Made by a program: the position numbers and the translations under genes. The notes beneath the pieces were generated by a model. That model did not search any database. It saw nothing but the letters and a program-made list of their open reading frames with translations, and was not told the origin of the DNA. Positions 22,021 through 34,657 of a stretch of 64,000 nt of DNA are shown here, one piece after another. The stretch comes from Salvator merianae (taxonomy: Eukaryota; Chordata; Lepidosauria; Squamata; Teiidae): contig QVOM02000021.1 of NCBI GenBank assembly GCA_003586115.2, positions 7,578,248 to 7,642,247 on the forward strand, given 5' to 3'. Each line of letters starts with the position of its first letter. The stretch's first letter is position 1.

Positions 22021-23627
22021 TAATACATTGCTGTTCATGTTTTACCTGATACCATTTAAAATTCCTAGATTCTGAGGGTCAATGAAAGTTCTTCTGAATT
22101 AGATATCTGAAGGACCATCACACATTCCATTTTATATTCAAAAAGGTTGTTGATAGAAATAAAAATTAGATGGGCATTGAACAGTAGTGCAACCCCAATT
22201 TGTACTGGGAATGCTAGAGCCTTCTGTATAGGAAACAGGTTTGAAGTGCCGTATATAGGGCTGATAGCCTGACTACAGTTTATATGAACACAATAGTCCT
22301 TTGCTAAATGTACACTATTCAAAAGAGTAACAATGTCAATCAGTAACAAAATCACTATCTTGTGACAGTATTTTGAGGTCAGATCATAAGACACAAACAA
22401 GAGGAAATGAAACTTGCTTCATCTGCGATACATAACTTCTCGTTTTAGAGAAATATGTGAGAAAGTAGTCCATAGAATAAATGCCGTGACTCACCAATTT
22501 ATGGTTGATGCAGTACATGATTTATTTTCAGTTGACAGGCACTTCAGGTTCTCAAAACTCAATTCTTATGCTTTACTTTAGGCACACCTAGAAGCATCTA
22601 TAAACATACGGTCCTCACGTCACAATATCCATCACAATCTATAAACAGTCATTTGAACAAAAAGAACCCCATCTTAGTGCTATGCCATTTTTTGCTTTCC
22701 AGTTTTGTGGATCCTTCTGTGTTTTGTTCTGTTTTTCCATCTTTTGATTACTTTTGCTCCTTCATCTATCTCTTCATTGTTGTGTCTTCTCCTCCTCTGG
22801 GTTTGACTTACTCTTAATCTCTTCTGTGTCAGTTCCAACGCATGAGTCTCTGAGTGATTCTGGCAGGATTTGCTCTCCTGTAGCTTTTGTTCTTGGCATG
22901 TTTTTGGTCTCTTTCTTCTCTTGTCTTATCTTCAGCAAAGCAAGTTTACTTTTCTAGTTAATATCTTTTGTCCCCCAGCTTTTGCTTGGGAATAATCTTT
23001 AACCTGACACTGTTTCTCAGTAACTGAGGCCCCTCATACACTTTAGTCATCCTGTGTAAGAAATGAAACCTCACGGTATTAACCATTGTTGGGAGCATTT
23101 AAACGACTTTTTAGTCTCTATTGTTCGCCTGTTTATTTGAAGTTTGTGCCGTTTTTACTAGGCAGCTACCTTTTACCACACATGTAACGTATCCCTTTTA
23201 ACTATTCATATCTGAATTAATAAGCTGTGTTAATTAATTCAGATCTATATTGAGACAAGTTAATATGCTGATTAGATTCAGTGTTAAGCATGGAAGGAGC
23301 TTTCAAAGAGAAAGTGGCCAGGCTTTTGCTGATAGTCACTTATATCCTTTTGTCAAAAAGGAATATCTTGTCAGAGTAACATGCATATTTGATGGCTAGA
23401 AACTCCCATTGGTGCAACACTGACACTCTCAGAAACTAGGATTTTTAGATTATTGTATAATGCTGATGTTACATGCATTTCAATGATTTGTATCGAGGCC
23501 CCACTTCAAACTACCATTTTTATTAATTTTATTAACTTTGTAAAAGACAGTGGGAGCTTATGCATCACTTTTGGGAAGACGAAAGGATGAAGTTGTGGTC
23601 GGAAGACCTCTTTTGATCACACTAAAC
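22021..23627. other. Unassigned DNA
   Basis: No exon or repeat recognised. A T-rich, C-poor stretch near 22680-22990 has open frames of low complexity only. Confidence 0.3.
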
Positions 23628-23630
23628 TAT

Positions 23631-24031
23631 GGTCATTTCCAAACGTAGCAGTGGAATGATCTAAGAAGGGGTACAGAGGCCTCTCTTCCACACACATTTG
23701 CTAGTACTCTCCATCCGCTCAGGACAGAGTGTAGACTGGACTAGCCAGCCCAAAATCCCCGCTAGGTCCAGTAGACCTCTTTAAAGAGGTCTACCAGTTT
23801 ACTAGCCAGTGGTATACCAGACCACGGAACATGCGGACTCCTTTGTGGTCCGATATACCAGGTTCCATTTTGGCATTGGAGCATTTGGGGCCAGTGTGGG
23901 GCCAGTCCCACAACAGTTGTCCCAACACAGATGGCCTTGTTCTGGGCCACTTGGACCACTCCAGAAGGTGGGCTGCTCCAGTGGAATTACTCCATTTGGA
24001 CCAGCCCAAGGCAGTTAAGTGCAAATCAGCC
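23631..24031. mobile_element. Harbinger-like MITE, 401 bp, TAT target duplication
   Basis: Starts GGTCATTTCCAAACG and ends GTGCAAATCAGCC (reverse complement GGCTGATTTGCAC). Perfect TAT flanks at 23628-23630 and 24032-24034. The interior has inverted words 'tggtataccagaccac...gtggtccgatatacca' and a palindrome around 'ctctttaaagag' (23770-23795). The open frames on both strands across it are palindrome by-products. Confidence 0.65.
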
Positions 24032-24104
24032 TATGTTTCATCGGTACACAGAAATGCCATTCCCTGAGATGAAGGACTTCTGGGTGGCACAACAGAGATG
24101 ACAT

Positions 24105-24305
24105 TTTATGATGAATGGTATTTATATCCGACTTAGCTTCTGAAGAGTTCAAGACAGCACATATATTCTCTCTCTCTTCCATTTTATCCTCATAACAGCC
24201 CTATGAGATACGTTAGGCTGTAACACAGTTGACTGATCCAAGGTAACTCCGCATGTTTGCATGGCCAAATGAGAGTTCAATCCACAGACTTCAAGGTGCC
24301 TTGCC
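24105..24305 (-). mobile_element. Old tRNA-related SINE, minus orientation
   Basis: In plus orientation it reads 'atttatatccgacttagctt', 'ccattttatcctcataacag', 'ccctatgagatacgttaggc' and 'tccaaggtaactccgcatg', ending 'gagttcaatccacagacttc'. This order (tail, 'cctcacaacaaccctgtgag gtaggttaggc', 'cccaaggtcac', B box 'ttgaac') is that of a common reptile tRNA SINE in reverse. Degenerate, and no target duplication found. Confidence 0.6.
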
Positions 24306-26617
24306 TGGCACTCAAGCTATTTTCTTCTTTGCCCAGGACAGTTGAGCTTTCTGGGAACAGGCCACAACAGCGTTGCTTTGAAGAACATTAGCCCTCCAGA
24401 GGTAACTCTAAAGAACTTATTATTTTTCCATAGCTCTATTTCTTGATTTATTATCATGCTCATTTTGATGTTTCCCTCTTAAGGATTTTAAAGGTGGCTC
24501 AACAACAAAACATTGCTTAAGAAAATAATTCTGTATCCTACTCCCACCACATAGTTGCCTCTCCTCTCACTCCTTCTATCCTTTGTCTGATTATTTATGT
24601 CTCCTTCCTTATCTCCTGATCACCCATCATTCCTCCTGATCTCTGTAGGCTTCCCAGTTTAGCCAAGCATGCAATACCTTGCTTTTCTTGCCCAATAATC
24701 TCATTTTGGCTGTAGAATCCGTTTCCTCCACAAATGAGTCACCACAAGTAAGAAGGAAAGAGATATCAGTACAAGCACTGATATTAGGCTTGTACACAAG
24801 CAAAATTCAGCAAGAGCAAAACATAAGAGGAAGGCTGGGACTGTCAGGTGCTCTTGCCTGCACATTCAGCCTCCCTATGTCAACAAGGGAAAGGTGAGAG
24901 GCAGGTGAGTATGACAAAACCTCAGTGCAGAGCCACCTGCTCCCCTTTGCACTCTGTCCGTCACTACTTCCTGCTTTCCAAGATCCATGTTGATGTGACG
25001 GAGCACGACTGTGTTCACTTATCAACTCACTTGCAAGTGCAAGGCAGGTCTTGCCCTTCCTCTACCGTATTACCTCTTGTACTGAAGGAAGAAGAAAAGC
25101 CTCCAAAAAGAAAAGACCTGCTATGAGCTATCACTACTAGTTATGCTTCATATCAAATTGACACTCCAAAAAAGCATGTGGGGCCACTCTTCACCAACTT
25201 ATTTGGCTCAAGGGTAATAAAATGAGTTCAGATGTGAGGTTTATTGCTTCTATTTAGTAGCTTCTTCTTGATAAAGAACACTTTGGTGATATTTGCTTTA
25301 GCAAGTCTTCTGGGTAGCATTTTTAAGGAAGAAAAGAATCATAAAACTGGAAGGGACCAGTTTGGCCATCAAACCCAGCATAGTGCTCTGCGCAAAAACT
25401 TAAAAGTTTTGCTGGCTTTCCAGCAAATGAGCCTGGTAAAGTAAGTCTACCAACTCTCCAGAGAATTAGTTCCTCTTTCAAACTGCTCTTACTGTAAACC
25501 TGAATTCAACAAGAATTGTTGTTTCTGATTTCTAGCGCAGCAGTTATCCTGTCCAATTTTGTATCACCTACAAAATTGATATAATTTTTTTCTATATATC
25601 TTCAAAATCATTAACAAAAATCCAGGTCTATACTCTTCTCTTCAGCAATCTACTCAATAATTCGCTCCAGTTGGATGAGGAACTGAAAGAACATAGGAAA
25701 GCGTGAAGAGGGACACCCGAACATTAAATACACAGAATTTTCTGTGAATTAAGTTTAAAATATAAAGTCAAGCTTCTTAATTCCAAATCACAGAAAGCCA
25801 GTTCAGCCAAACAGGGTTCAAAAAAGTAAAAAGAGGATTCAGCAGCATAAGGAAATATATAACATCCATGGCAAAATGCTTGAAAGAAGATGGAGAAAAT
25901 AGGAATGGAGGACAGCAAGTCAAATCCATCCAGTGTAAAAGAAAAGATTTTACTGAAGGATTTACTAAAAGAAAAGTCAGGAAATTCAAGGAAACCTGGT
26001 ACTGTATTTCCATCACACTCTGCCACATGAGGGCAGTGTTACTTTAACAGATCTCTGCCCATAAAAGCTACCTAACATGTAAGATCAGAGCCATGCCATT
26101 ATGGTCCCCAAATAACTTTAAATGCCCCATGTAAAATATATAATACCTCAACCCAATCGCTGCCACCACTGACCATCCTGCCATGAGCTATACAGAAACC
26201 CAACATACATACAGTGATTGAAATCTTCGTGTAATCACAAGAGATGAATGAGATGCTCGGAAATCCACATGTTCTGGATTATAGGTGACAGAAAAAAATC
26301 TTTACTATAAATATCAGGGAACTATCAGTAAAGGAGTGAGACAAAATCATAACAACATGTTAATGAATTTCATAGGAAATAAGCGGCACTGAATTTTCAT
26401 AGATGCATTCGCTGTAATGAAAGCACGAGGCAAACATGCTTTTGCTCAACAAGAAGAGATCTGCAAAGTCCTGCTTTGAAACATGTGGAACAGCTCCATC
26501 AGTGTCAGAAACTGTGACACCCCTCTGACCACTCTGTCCCCTCCCCATAGGCTCTGGAAGGGCAAACGGGAAGAAGGTAAATGGCCCCTCTTCTTCCAAG
26601 CAACCTGGTAAATCTTG
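24306..26617. other. Unassigned DNA, about 2.3 kb
   Basis: No exon or repeat with definable ends was recognised. Confidence 0.3.
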
Positions 26618-26835
26618 GGGCCCAGTCACACCTAAGTTTTAATCCAGCTTCAGTCCACCTTTGGACTGAAAGAACACATCAGCAAAGTGACTGATCATTT
26701 TCTTTCCACATTATCTAGTCCAAAGGTGAATTTCCTGCGTTAGATAATGCTGAAAGTAAACATCTTATTACTTCACAGTTTTCTCAGTCTGAAAACAGAT
26801 TAAAGCTGGATTAAAATTTAAGTGTGACAGGGCCC
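26618..26835. mobile_element. MITE with about 33-bp terminal inverted repeats
   Basis: Left end GGGCCCAGTCACACCTAAG then 'ttttaatccagctt'; right end reverse-complemented GGGCCCTGTCACACTTAAA then 'ttttaatccagctt'. That is about 33 bases with 3-4 mismatches. Internal 'agtccacctttggact' is itself a palindrome, and TTATCTAGTCCAAAGGTG repeats it. The flanks do not give a convincing target duplication, so the superfamily is left open. Confidence 0.7.
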
Positions 26836-26838
26836 GAG

Positions 26839-28860
26839 GTGACCCCACATTGAATGCAGACTTTCTGATGAGCATTTCGGGGGACAAAAAAAACCAATTT
26901 ACAGAACCCTGCTAAGAAATACGCTTCACAGGAGTTATCCACAAATAATGAATCTACTGAAAAGGCACCAGACCAGATTTTCCCCATTATATTTGAGTCA
27001 GATGAAGATCTCTACAACTAGATGCTACAACATTCAGTGCATACTATTCAAACAACTTCTCAAAGGGTCTAAAGGATTATATAAAAAGCACTATTGGGGG
27101 ATAATTTTTCCTTTTCTGATGCAAAAATGCAACAGCTAGTCTAATGGAATTACGACAGAAGTATGGTAAGTGAAGGGCAATATGAGTAACAACAAAACTA
27201 GAGATGATTGAATCTATCACATTTAATTTCTCACAATTTTTTCAAATAGTGGCCCTCTTTTGATATATTTTACTTCACATATTTTTGCAAGAAATGTCTG
27301 CCAACACAAAGCACTATAACAGGAGGTCTCCTCTGTAGTGGTGCTTGGGACAACAAGATCCACGCCAAGGTGGTCTCCAGTGGAGCTGTGACTGATGAAG
27401 TGCCAGTGGTATATACCACATTGTGAATCAGACCAAACACAAGTCAAAGCAGATCACTGTGCCTTCTGGGCTTTCCACGTGGCATTAGTAGCAGTGAACA
27501 GAAAGCACTTCTCTATGTTGCATTCTTGTGTAGCTGTCTGGGTAAGACTGGACTAAATACATCAGCCTAGAGGAGGGAAGGGCCAATCCCATCTGAAATC
27601 TTGTGTGGTAAATTTGCAAGGCACCTTTGGGACAAAAAGCTTGGATCGACAGGGTATTGGACACAGAAAGAAACCATACTAATGTAGAGGGCCACCACAA
27701 AAAAGGTCTCGTGGCCCCTGACAATCTGACATCCAGCACTAATACATTATCAGAGCCTCCTTAGTTTTCATCTTGGTAGGTCAACAAAGGCTCTCTTATG
27801 CAAAGACTTTTAATGTGAAAGTAAGCATTATTTTTCCTGAAGCAGAACTTTTAAAATTCTAATGAAGAACAATATGGAAGCACCAAGGATAAAACTGAAA
27901 TGTCACAAGGAAGAAAAGGAGAAGTGAAATTGAAGAAATTGAGTGCATGTCACGAAAGTTACAGACACAGTTACTTTCTGCAACTCTTAAAAAACAACAC
28001 TGAAATTAGGAATAAGTGAATATGAAGGGGCAGAATCAAGTATGCTTCTCCAGAGATATCCACCTAACTTGAATCCAAGAGCCAAAAAGGTTTAGAAGTA
28101 GACTCAGAATTAATAAGGTTGCATTTATACCCATCTTATCAAATTTTCAATTAAAAATTCAATTTGTCTTCTTTTTAAAAAATCTGGTTAAATGCATCCT
28201 GTTTATAAGTCTCCACTTTCAGAAACACAAGGGCTTTCTGACTTTGTAGCAAGCAGACTATTTTCTTCTGTTCTTCTGAGAACTGAAATCTAAAAAAGTC
28301 AGGAAAAAGTTAAGCACTAAATCAGATTTATAGATATAACATTGTCCTCAACTCATAAATTAATAACATAGTGGAAGAATCAAAATCCTCTGAAAGTCAT
28401 ACAAAGTCTGGAAAGAATTAAGTTTAAAAAGCTCTACCTTACTTATTTTTCTCTGTAAACTTAAAAAGTTATAGTCACCCTACCCATGCAACAACACTAG
28501 ACGGTGTGCGTGTATTCCCTATCGTAATTTTAAAAATACCCCAATAACTTCAAACTCATTTAACAATATAATGGGTCTACTCTTAAATCTATAATTTATT
28601 TTACAGATGTTGATGTTTTATTATGAGAAAAAAAAGAAACTCACAAAACTATTATTCCATACCAATTTTAAATGGTATATAATTCTGATACATGTGCATT
28701 TAATTTAAACCTCTCCAAACAAAGCCCATATTTACTAAGAGGGCCCACATGGGGTCAATTTACAATGCAGCACTGATAAGGAATTGCAAGTGATGCCATA
28801 TAAAAATCAGAAAGGAAAAAAAATTCACATGGATTGCAATTAGCATGAGTTGTATTGGGC
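26839..28860. other. Unassigned DNA, AT-rich
   Basis: A segment at 27300-27760 is of higher complexity, with broken open frames on both strands that could be an old retroelement or processed pseudogene. I could not match it to any family, so it is not called. Confidence 0.3.
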
Positions 28861-28880
28861 CCCGATTCTTAACAATAATC

Positions 28881-28930
28881 GTAGTAGTAGTAGTAGTAGT
28901 AGTAGTAATAGTAGTAGTAATAATAATAAC
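28881..28930. repeat. (GTA)n/(ATA)n microsatellite
   Basis: About a dozen GTA units interrupted by ATA, then TAA units. Confidence 0.9.
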
Positions 28931-29049
28931 AACATTCACCATAATTTAATTTGCAATCAGATTAATGACCCATTTGATTCAACTCCTAATACAGTTATCC
29001 CTTGTATAATTGCAAGTATGCTTGGAGAAAGCTGATTATCTAGACCCAT

Positions 29050-30371
29050 GTCAACCTGGTTATGGCAGTGAAACTGCCTTGGTCGCCCTGGCTGATGATC
29101 TTTTCCAGGAGAAAGACAGGGAGACGGCTGGTTCTCCTAGATCTCTCAGCAGCTTTTGATACCGCTGACCATGGTATCCTTCTGGAAAGGCTATGGAGTT
29201 TGGGAGTTGGAGGCACCACATTGCGATGGTTCTGCTCCTATCTCCAAAGTTGATGCCGAACAGTAGTTGTGGGGGATTTTTATTCGATGCCCTGGGAATC
29301 CACTTGTGGGGGCCCTCAGGGATTGCTCTTCTCTCCCATGCTCTTTAACATCTAGTGGCTTAACATGAAGCCACTAGGAGAGGCCATCAGGAAGTATGGA
29401 GTGAGGTTTCATCAATACGCAGATGACACCCAGCTCTATCTCTCCATGCCTTTTGAATCAAGAGAGGCAGATGAATTGTTTGACAGGTGCTTGGAGGCAA
29501 TAATGGGCTGGATGGAGGGGGGCAATTAATTAAAACTGAATCCAGACAAAACAGAGGTGCTATGTGTTAAAGGGTCTTGAATCCATGAAGAAGGGAGGTA
29601 TCCTGTTCTTGATGTGTATCTTTGCCATGGAAGGGACAGGTGTGTAATTTGGGGGTGCTCTTGGACTCTTCACTGACACTGGAAACTGAGGTGGAGGTGG
29701 TAGCCAGGAGCACCTATTTCCAGCTACAGCTGTTTCACCAGCTACAGCCCTTTTTAGACAGAGACCATCTGGCCACAGTGATCGATGTTCTCGTAATTTC
29801 CAGACTGAACTATTATAATGCACTCTAAGTGTGGTTGTCCTAGAAAATGGTTCAGAAGCTGCAGCTGCTGCACAATGCAACAGCTAGACTGCTAGTTGGT
29901 GCTGCTGGCCAGATGCACATCATGCCGGTCCTTAAAAATCAGCACCGGCTGCCTATTTGCTACCACGCCCAGTGCAAGGTATAACATTAACTTATAAGGT
30001 CCTAAATGGTTTAGACCCCAAATATCTAAAGGAACGCTTCCTCCCATACAGACCTGACTGAGCCCTAAGATCTGCCAGGGAGGCCCTCTTCAGCAATTAA
30101 GGGAGTGGGGATGCATGGGAGGGCCTTCTCAATAATAGCCCCCAGGCTATGGAATAGAGTTCCCTTTCAGCTGTGTAAGGAACTCTTATTGTACATATTC
30201 AGACATATTCAGTCACACCTTTTTACCCTGATATTGGCTGAGGGAACAGCATGTTCCCCCGTGCAATCACTGTCATTGTTTTAGCTAACTTGCTATCTGT
30301 TTTTCTGCTGATTTTACTCTAACCAACCCTGCGACCTTCAGGTATAGGGTGGGATAGAAATAAAAGAATGC
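29050..30371 (+). mobile_element. L2/CR1-type LINE, 5'-truncated, with RT and C-terminal remnants
   Basis: A long piece of ORF2 in sense orientation, with stops and frameshifts. Legible motifs in order are: [19 protein letters not shown] (29131 on), [13 protein letters not shown], a CGGPQGSLLSPMLFNI region (about 29305-29350), YADDTQLYLS (about 29418, the catalytic F/YADD), then LKLNPDKTEVLC. After that come NLGVLLDSSLTLETEVEVVA and LDRDHLATVIDVLVISRL of the post-RT region, then ARLLVGA and a 'PRLWNRVPF' C-terminus. The 3' end is 'ccttcaggtatagggtggga' plus 'tagaaataaaa', abutting a (GCTA)n run. The ORF2 N-terminus with the endonuclease is absent. Inactive. Confidence 0.9.
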
Positions 30372-30392
30372 TAGCTAGCTAGCTAGCTAGCT
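30370..30392. repeat. (GCTA)n at the LINE 3' end
   Basis: Five to six GCTA units directly after the LINE tail; L2-type elements commonly end in short microsatellites. Confidence 0.85.
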
Positions 30393-30689
30393 TATAGTGC
30401 AGTTCCCAGAAACCATCATTACTGCAAATCCATGTAAACTGAATAACTGCCTCTTACAGAAAACTGTGGGTTAGAGTAAGCATGGAGACTCAGTCTACCA
30501 ATATATCTCAATGATACCACAGAGTTGAGACCTGTCAAACAGTGTAAGTCAGCACCACTGGAAAAGTGAGGCCCAGACAATGAATGAATTGCACTGCCGT
30601 CTACCAGTGTACCCGTGGCACTGTGGAGGAGAAGGCCAGGCTTCCACTATAAACCAATGGTTCCAATGGTTCATTACATTAATGAACAT

Positions 30690-30965
30690 CAGTACATAAG
30701 AGGAGTCCTACTGGATCAGCCACAGTCTATCTAGTCCAGCGTCCTGACTCACTCAATGGCCCACCAGTTGCTTCTGGGCATTCTCAAGCAGAAGGCAAAG
30801 ACTCCCTGCAAATGGCCCTTAGAGGCATCCTGCCTGTTTCTTCAACTTGGACACAGTACCTAGTTCCTTCTAGTAGCCACTGAAACACCTGACCTCCATG
30901 AATTTGTCTAACCCTTTCTTAAAGCCATCCAGACTGAGTGCTGTAGTAGAAGAAAGTTTCCAGGA
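30690..30965 (+). repeat. Old dispersed repeat of the 'ctggatca...tctagtccagc' type
   Basis: The order 'agaggagtcctactggatca', 'gtctatctagtccagcgtcc', 'agttgcttctgggcattctc', 'catgaatttgtctaaccctt' and 'taaagccatccagactgag' matches an interspersed sequence I know to be widespread in reptile genomes. Both ends are worn. I cannot give its class from sequence alone. Confidence 0.55.
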
Positions 30966-33277
30966 TTCCAACGAACAAGGCAAGGTACATTTTACCAATC
31001 ACATAAAAGTAAAGAAAGCATTATACAAGGGAAGTTACATTCTACACGTGTTATACAAGAGATAACAGTATACCTTTATCACTTTTTAACACCAACTATT
31101 CCTTGCTCTTTCTTCCATCCAAGCTTCCAAAATCTTCAACCTTCCCTTAAAACCAATGCTAATTTTGCTCAGTGATTTCCATTTTCTAGCTGCAGAGCAA
31201 TCTATCCACAAATCTTTGCAACACTCTTGGAAATCAAAATGTAAACTGTGGTCCTAGGTAAATGGTCTCAAACTGCTATTCCATTACTGCCAATTCTTAA
31301 TTTGTTGCTGTTTCCATTTCGTTATCTATTTGCATTTTTAATATGCTGTTCCTTTAAAAACTGAAAATGACGTTACTTCTTAAGTGGGGGCCTAGAAGCT
31401 AGAAGAGAGTGGTACTGGTCCATAATTACCAGTGATCATCCTATCAAGTGCTGCTTTGGACCAGGATCTCTTCAGTACAAACCCAAGCATGGTGGATAAC
31501 TTCAGATATAACAGATATAACTTGACACACTGCTGCAGACACAGACATTTATGCTAGTATGCTGTTCCTTTCTTTTGCCACAATTGAAGAAGTCCAGCAT
31601 CAATCAACTACAGTCCTCATTCCTATTAATCCACGATAAAAAATATAGTTACCTAATATTACTGAAACTAACAGACACCAATGAGAAATTTTGAGAAAGC
31701 CTGCACATAGCTCTTTAAATTCTTAGCTTAATGTTTTTGTGCATGCGGTGCTATGCTGTACAGAATAGAAGTACTATACCCTCTAATAACAAGGGGTAGG
31801 GAAGAGCCATATCAAACTTCAAAGTCCATTCTTGACAGGTTTTCATTCCCTTAAGGGAAAGTCTTATTGTTAGGGCTAAGTAATAATCTTTCCACAGTAC
31901 TAAGGCTCTCCAGCCTTAAGGATTACTATACAGTGCAGATATAGCAAATGTGTCTTGGAAACAAAACAAACCCACTCTGTTACTAAGGCTTTTTTCTCAG
32001 CTTGTCTGGTATTCAGGAAGTGAGCCTGATTAGCAATCTCCTGAAAAAGTACTTAAGATGATGAGTAAGTCTTGTGTTTCCCTCCACCATAAAGCTGGAA
32101 AACAGCTTATCAGAATAAAACAAAAGTGCACGCGAGAGAAAGAGGGATGGAGAGACCGACCAACCATAGATTTGTCTTCAGACAATGGTGTTACCTAGCT
32201 GCCTCATATGATCCAATATCACATAAACATCACAGCTGCATAACATATTGCTGCTTGTCAGTAGGTATAAGCTGATGGGTGTTGTCCAGAAATTCTGAAT
32301 CTGCTTCTTTGGACTCATGTATTGGCCCATGAACCCAAAGTATGCTAGACACAACCCATGACTTAATTCCACATGGAATTCAATGTGAAAGCAAGATGTG
32401 AGTCTGTTCATAATGGGAAATGAAGGCAGCCAAGAAAATTCCTCCTGAACTGTGGATTCAACCACAAAGGGCATGGAATTTAATCCACAGTCATCCACAC
32501 GGAAATGAAGTATCTAAAAAAGAGATCCTGGTGAGATTATTTAAATCCAGAACCTTCATGGACTGTACCTAATTCTACTCTGAAGGAATGGACAATTCCT
32601 TCTTTTAGTGTTTCAGATCACATTTAAATAAATTACCATCTGATTTGATGTAAGCTCCCACCCTACTGACTTGTAGGAAACAACTGATTATATGAGGTTA
32701 CTAATGCTGGAGTCCTCTGTTCTTGGTGATGGTGGCTATGTATTAAGATACTGTATTTGGGAGGAGCATTTGCAATGTTCTGCTGCCAAATGTTGTTTAC
32801 TTTCTGAAAAACACCTCAAATTTTGAAAGGAAGGCAATACATGAACTTTAGTCAACACCATCATCATCTTATCCTTTTAACCTGGAATTTTTGTTAATTC
32901 TGAGTATTCCTTGAACATGTGGCTTCTTGTTTTTCTTTTTTTGTTCTGGTTTATATTGGTTTGTTAGAATGTAAGTTGATGATGGCTAGTTCATAACTGT
33001 ATTCTGATTTGCTTTAAGTTGCCTGGAGCTTCCCCATCTCTTTTCTGAAAGTAGGAAGAGATAAAAATAAAAGCAGATAAGTAGAAAATGATCTACAACG
33101 AAAGACTGAAATACATACACTGGATTTTCAAAGGAACTCCCATGGTATGCAAACAACTTCAGAGCAGGTGTGGCTACTCTTGGTCAGTCCAACAGTCATA
33201 TTCATTCACAGCTACTTTTCTAAAAGTTACATTGTAGCTACAGGTGGGAGTTACCATTTCACACTACTATATACACC
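30966..33277. other. Unassigned DNA
   Basis: A possible LINE-like 3' tail lies at 32930-33080 ('agttgcctggagcttcccca', then 'gataaaaataaaagc'). No exon seen. Confidence 0.3.
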
Positions 33278-33328
33278 TCTAGACTCTCTCTCTCTCTCTC
33301 TCTCTCACAAACACACACGCACACACAT
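33278..33328. repeat. (CT)n(CA)n microsatellite
   Basis: About thirteen CT units followed by CACA-rich sequence. Confidence 0.9.
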
Positions 33329-33892
33329 CACTGATCTGATGGCTGTGGATGGTGTAACTGCCATTGAGATACTTGACCAGGTGGAGAGACTTACACGTCT
33401 CTTCCGAAATATGTAGTTTTCCCCTCCTGCCACTGCCAAACTTAATGGGATATAGGAGGAAAGAAATGTGGGATGTGTCTGCTAGATCAATTCTCTAAGC
33501 TATAGATTAACTAATTTTTCTGAGACCTCATGGTATCTGGAAGCAGTTATGCTACCCAGTCTGAACTATGAACAGAAACATTCGTTTATGATACACATTA
33601 ACACTTACTACTGTTTAATTTTAAATCTATTGCCGATTTAAATCCCAAAATATACCAGTTCAAAAGAGTATTATTTTCAGAATCCATATATCAAACATGA
33701 GCATAAATGTATATTTCCTGGAAAGATAAGAAAATATAAAGAAATGATAAATGTAAATTAAAAAAGACAAGAGAAAAGGCATGCAAACTAAAACCATAAC
33801 TCATATTCATTAAGAGAATAACATCAAAATTGTATTAAATTAAAAAGTACTTCATTAGATTTTTTTTTAAATCCCAGTACAGAACTCAATAC

Positions 33893-33948
33893 ATAAATAT
33901 ATATATATTTATATATATATATATATATATATATTTATGTATATATAT

Positions 33949-33985
<37 letters not shown>
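33893..33985. repeat. Compound (TA)n(GA)n(GACA)n microsatellite
   Basis: TA-rich run, then AGAG units, then five GACA units. Confidence 0.95.
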
Positions 33986-34210
33986 TTTGGCATAGCAAAA
34001 GAGAATTTTTGCTTGATTGCCACTTTGATTTCATGCTGATTACAGAAAATCATATGCTATGATCTAGCAGAAGTTTTTTTTTTCCCAGTCAACAAGTAAG
34101 AATAAAATTTTAAAGAATTTAAAATACGAAGGAACACTCTTTATCTCACCACAAAAAAGGGAAACTTCTTAGAGCTGCAGAAAATACTAGTTTTGTTGCC
34201 AGAATCTGGG

Positions 34211-34388
34211 GCAATCTGAGTCGGGCTGACTTTTGGTGACTCCACAGATAATCCATTTAGTTTTCCTAGCAGATTCGCAAGTGGTCTGCCATTAGCTTTT
34301 TCAGGGAGATACCAGGGATTGAATCTGAGACCTTCTGCTTTCGAGGGACTTGCTATACCACCAGTGACCTACAGCCAATCTCAGTCGA
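34211..34388 (-). mobile_element. tRNA-derived SINE, minus orientation
   Basis: On the minus strand: 'ggctgtaggtcactggtggt' then 'atagcaagtccctcg' (A-box region), 'agcagaaggtctcagattca' then 'atccctgg' (B box GATTCAATCCC), then 'tatctccctgaaaaagc' and a unique body. The flanks CAATCTGAGTCG (34212-34223) and CAATCTCAGTCG (34377-34388) are a 12-bp target duplication with one mismatch. It is of the same general tRNA-SINE type as the copy at 21805 but older. Confidence 0.75.
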
Positions 34389-34521
34389 CTCATTACAAAG
34401 AAAAAAGGCATGAGGAGATGATTGCATGACAGCACACACTTCCATCAAAATCAGCAGGAGTTCTCTCTAGAATGAGTTAAATAAACCATAGGATGGTTTA
34501 AATGGAACAGTTATGTTATTT

Positions 34522-34527
34522 TATATC

Positions 34528-34562
<35 letters not shown>
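34522..34562. repeat. (TA)n(CA)n microsatellite
   Basis: TA run followed by CACACA, ending just left of the Helitron 3' end. Confidence 0.9.
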
Positions 34563-34657
34563 TTACTAGCTGTACCCGGCCACGCGTTGCTGTGGCTCAG
34601 TCTGGTTAAATGGAAAAGAAAGAAAAGAGAAAGCGCACGTGGCGAATATGTTTAATT

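Noticed and set aside
34566..34600. The GC-rich string at 34566-34600 as a host CpG promoter edge.
   Set aside because: It is fully explained as the Helitron 3' hairpin and CTAG end.
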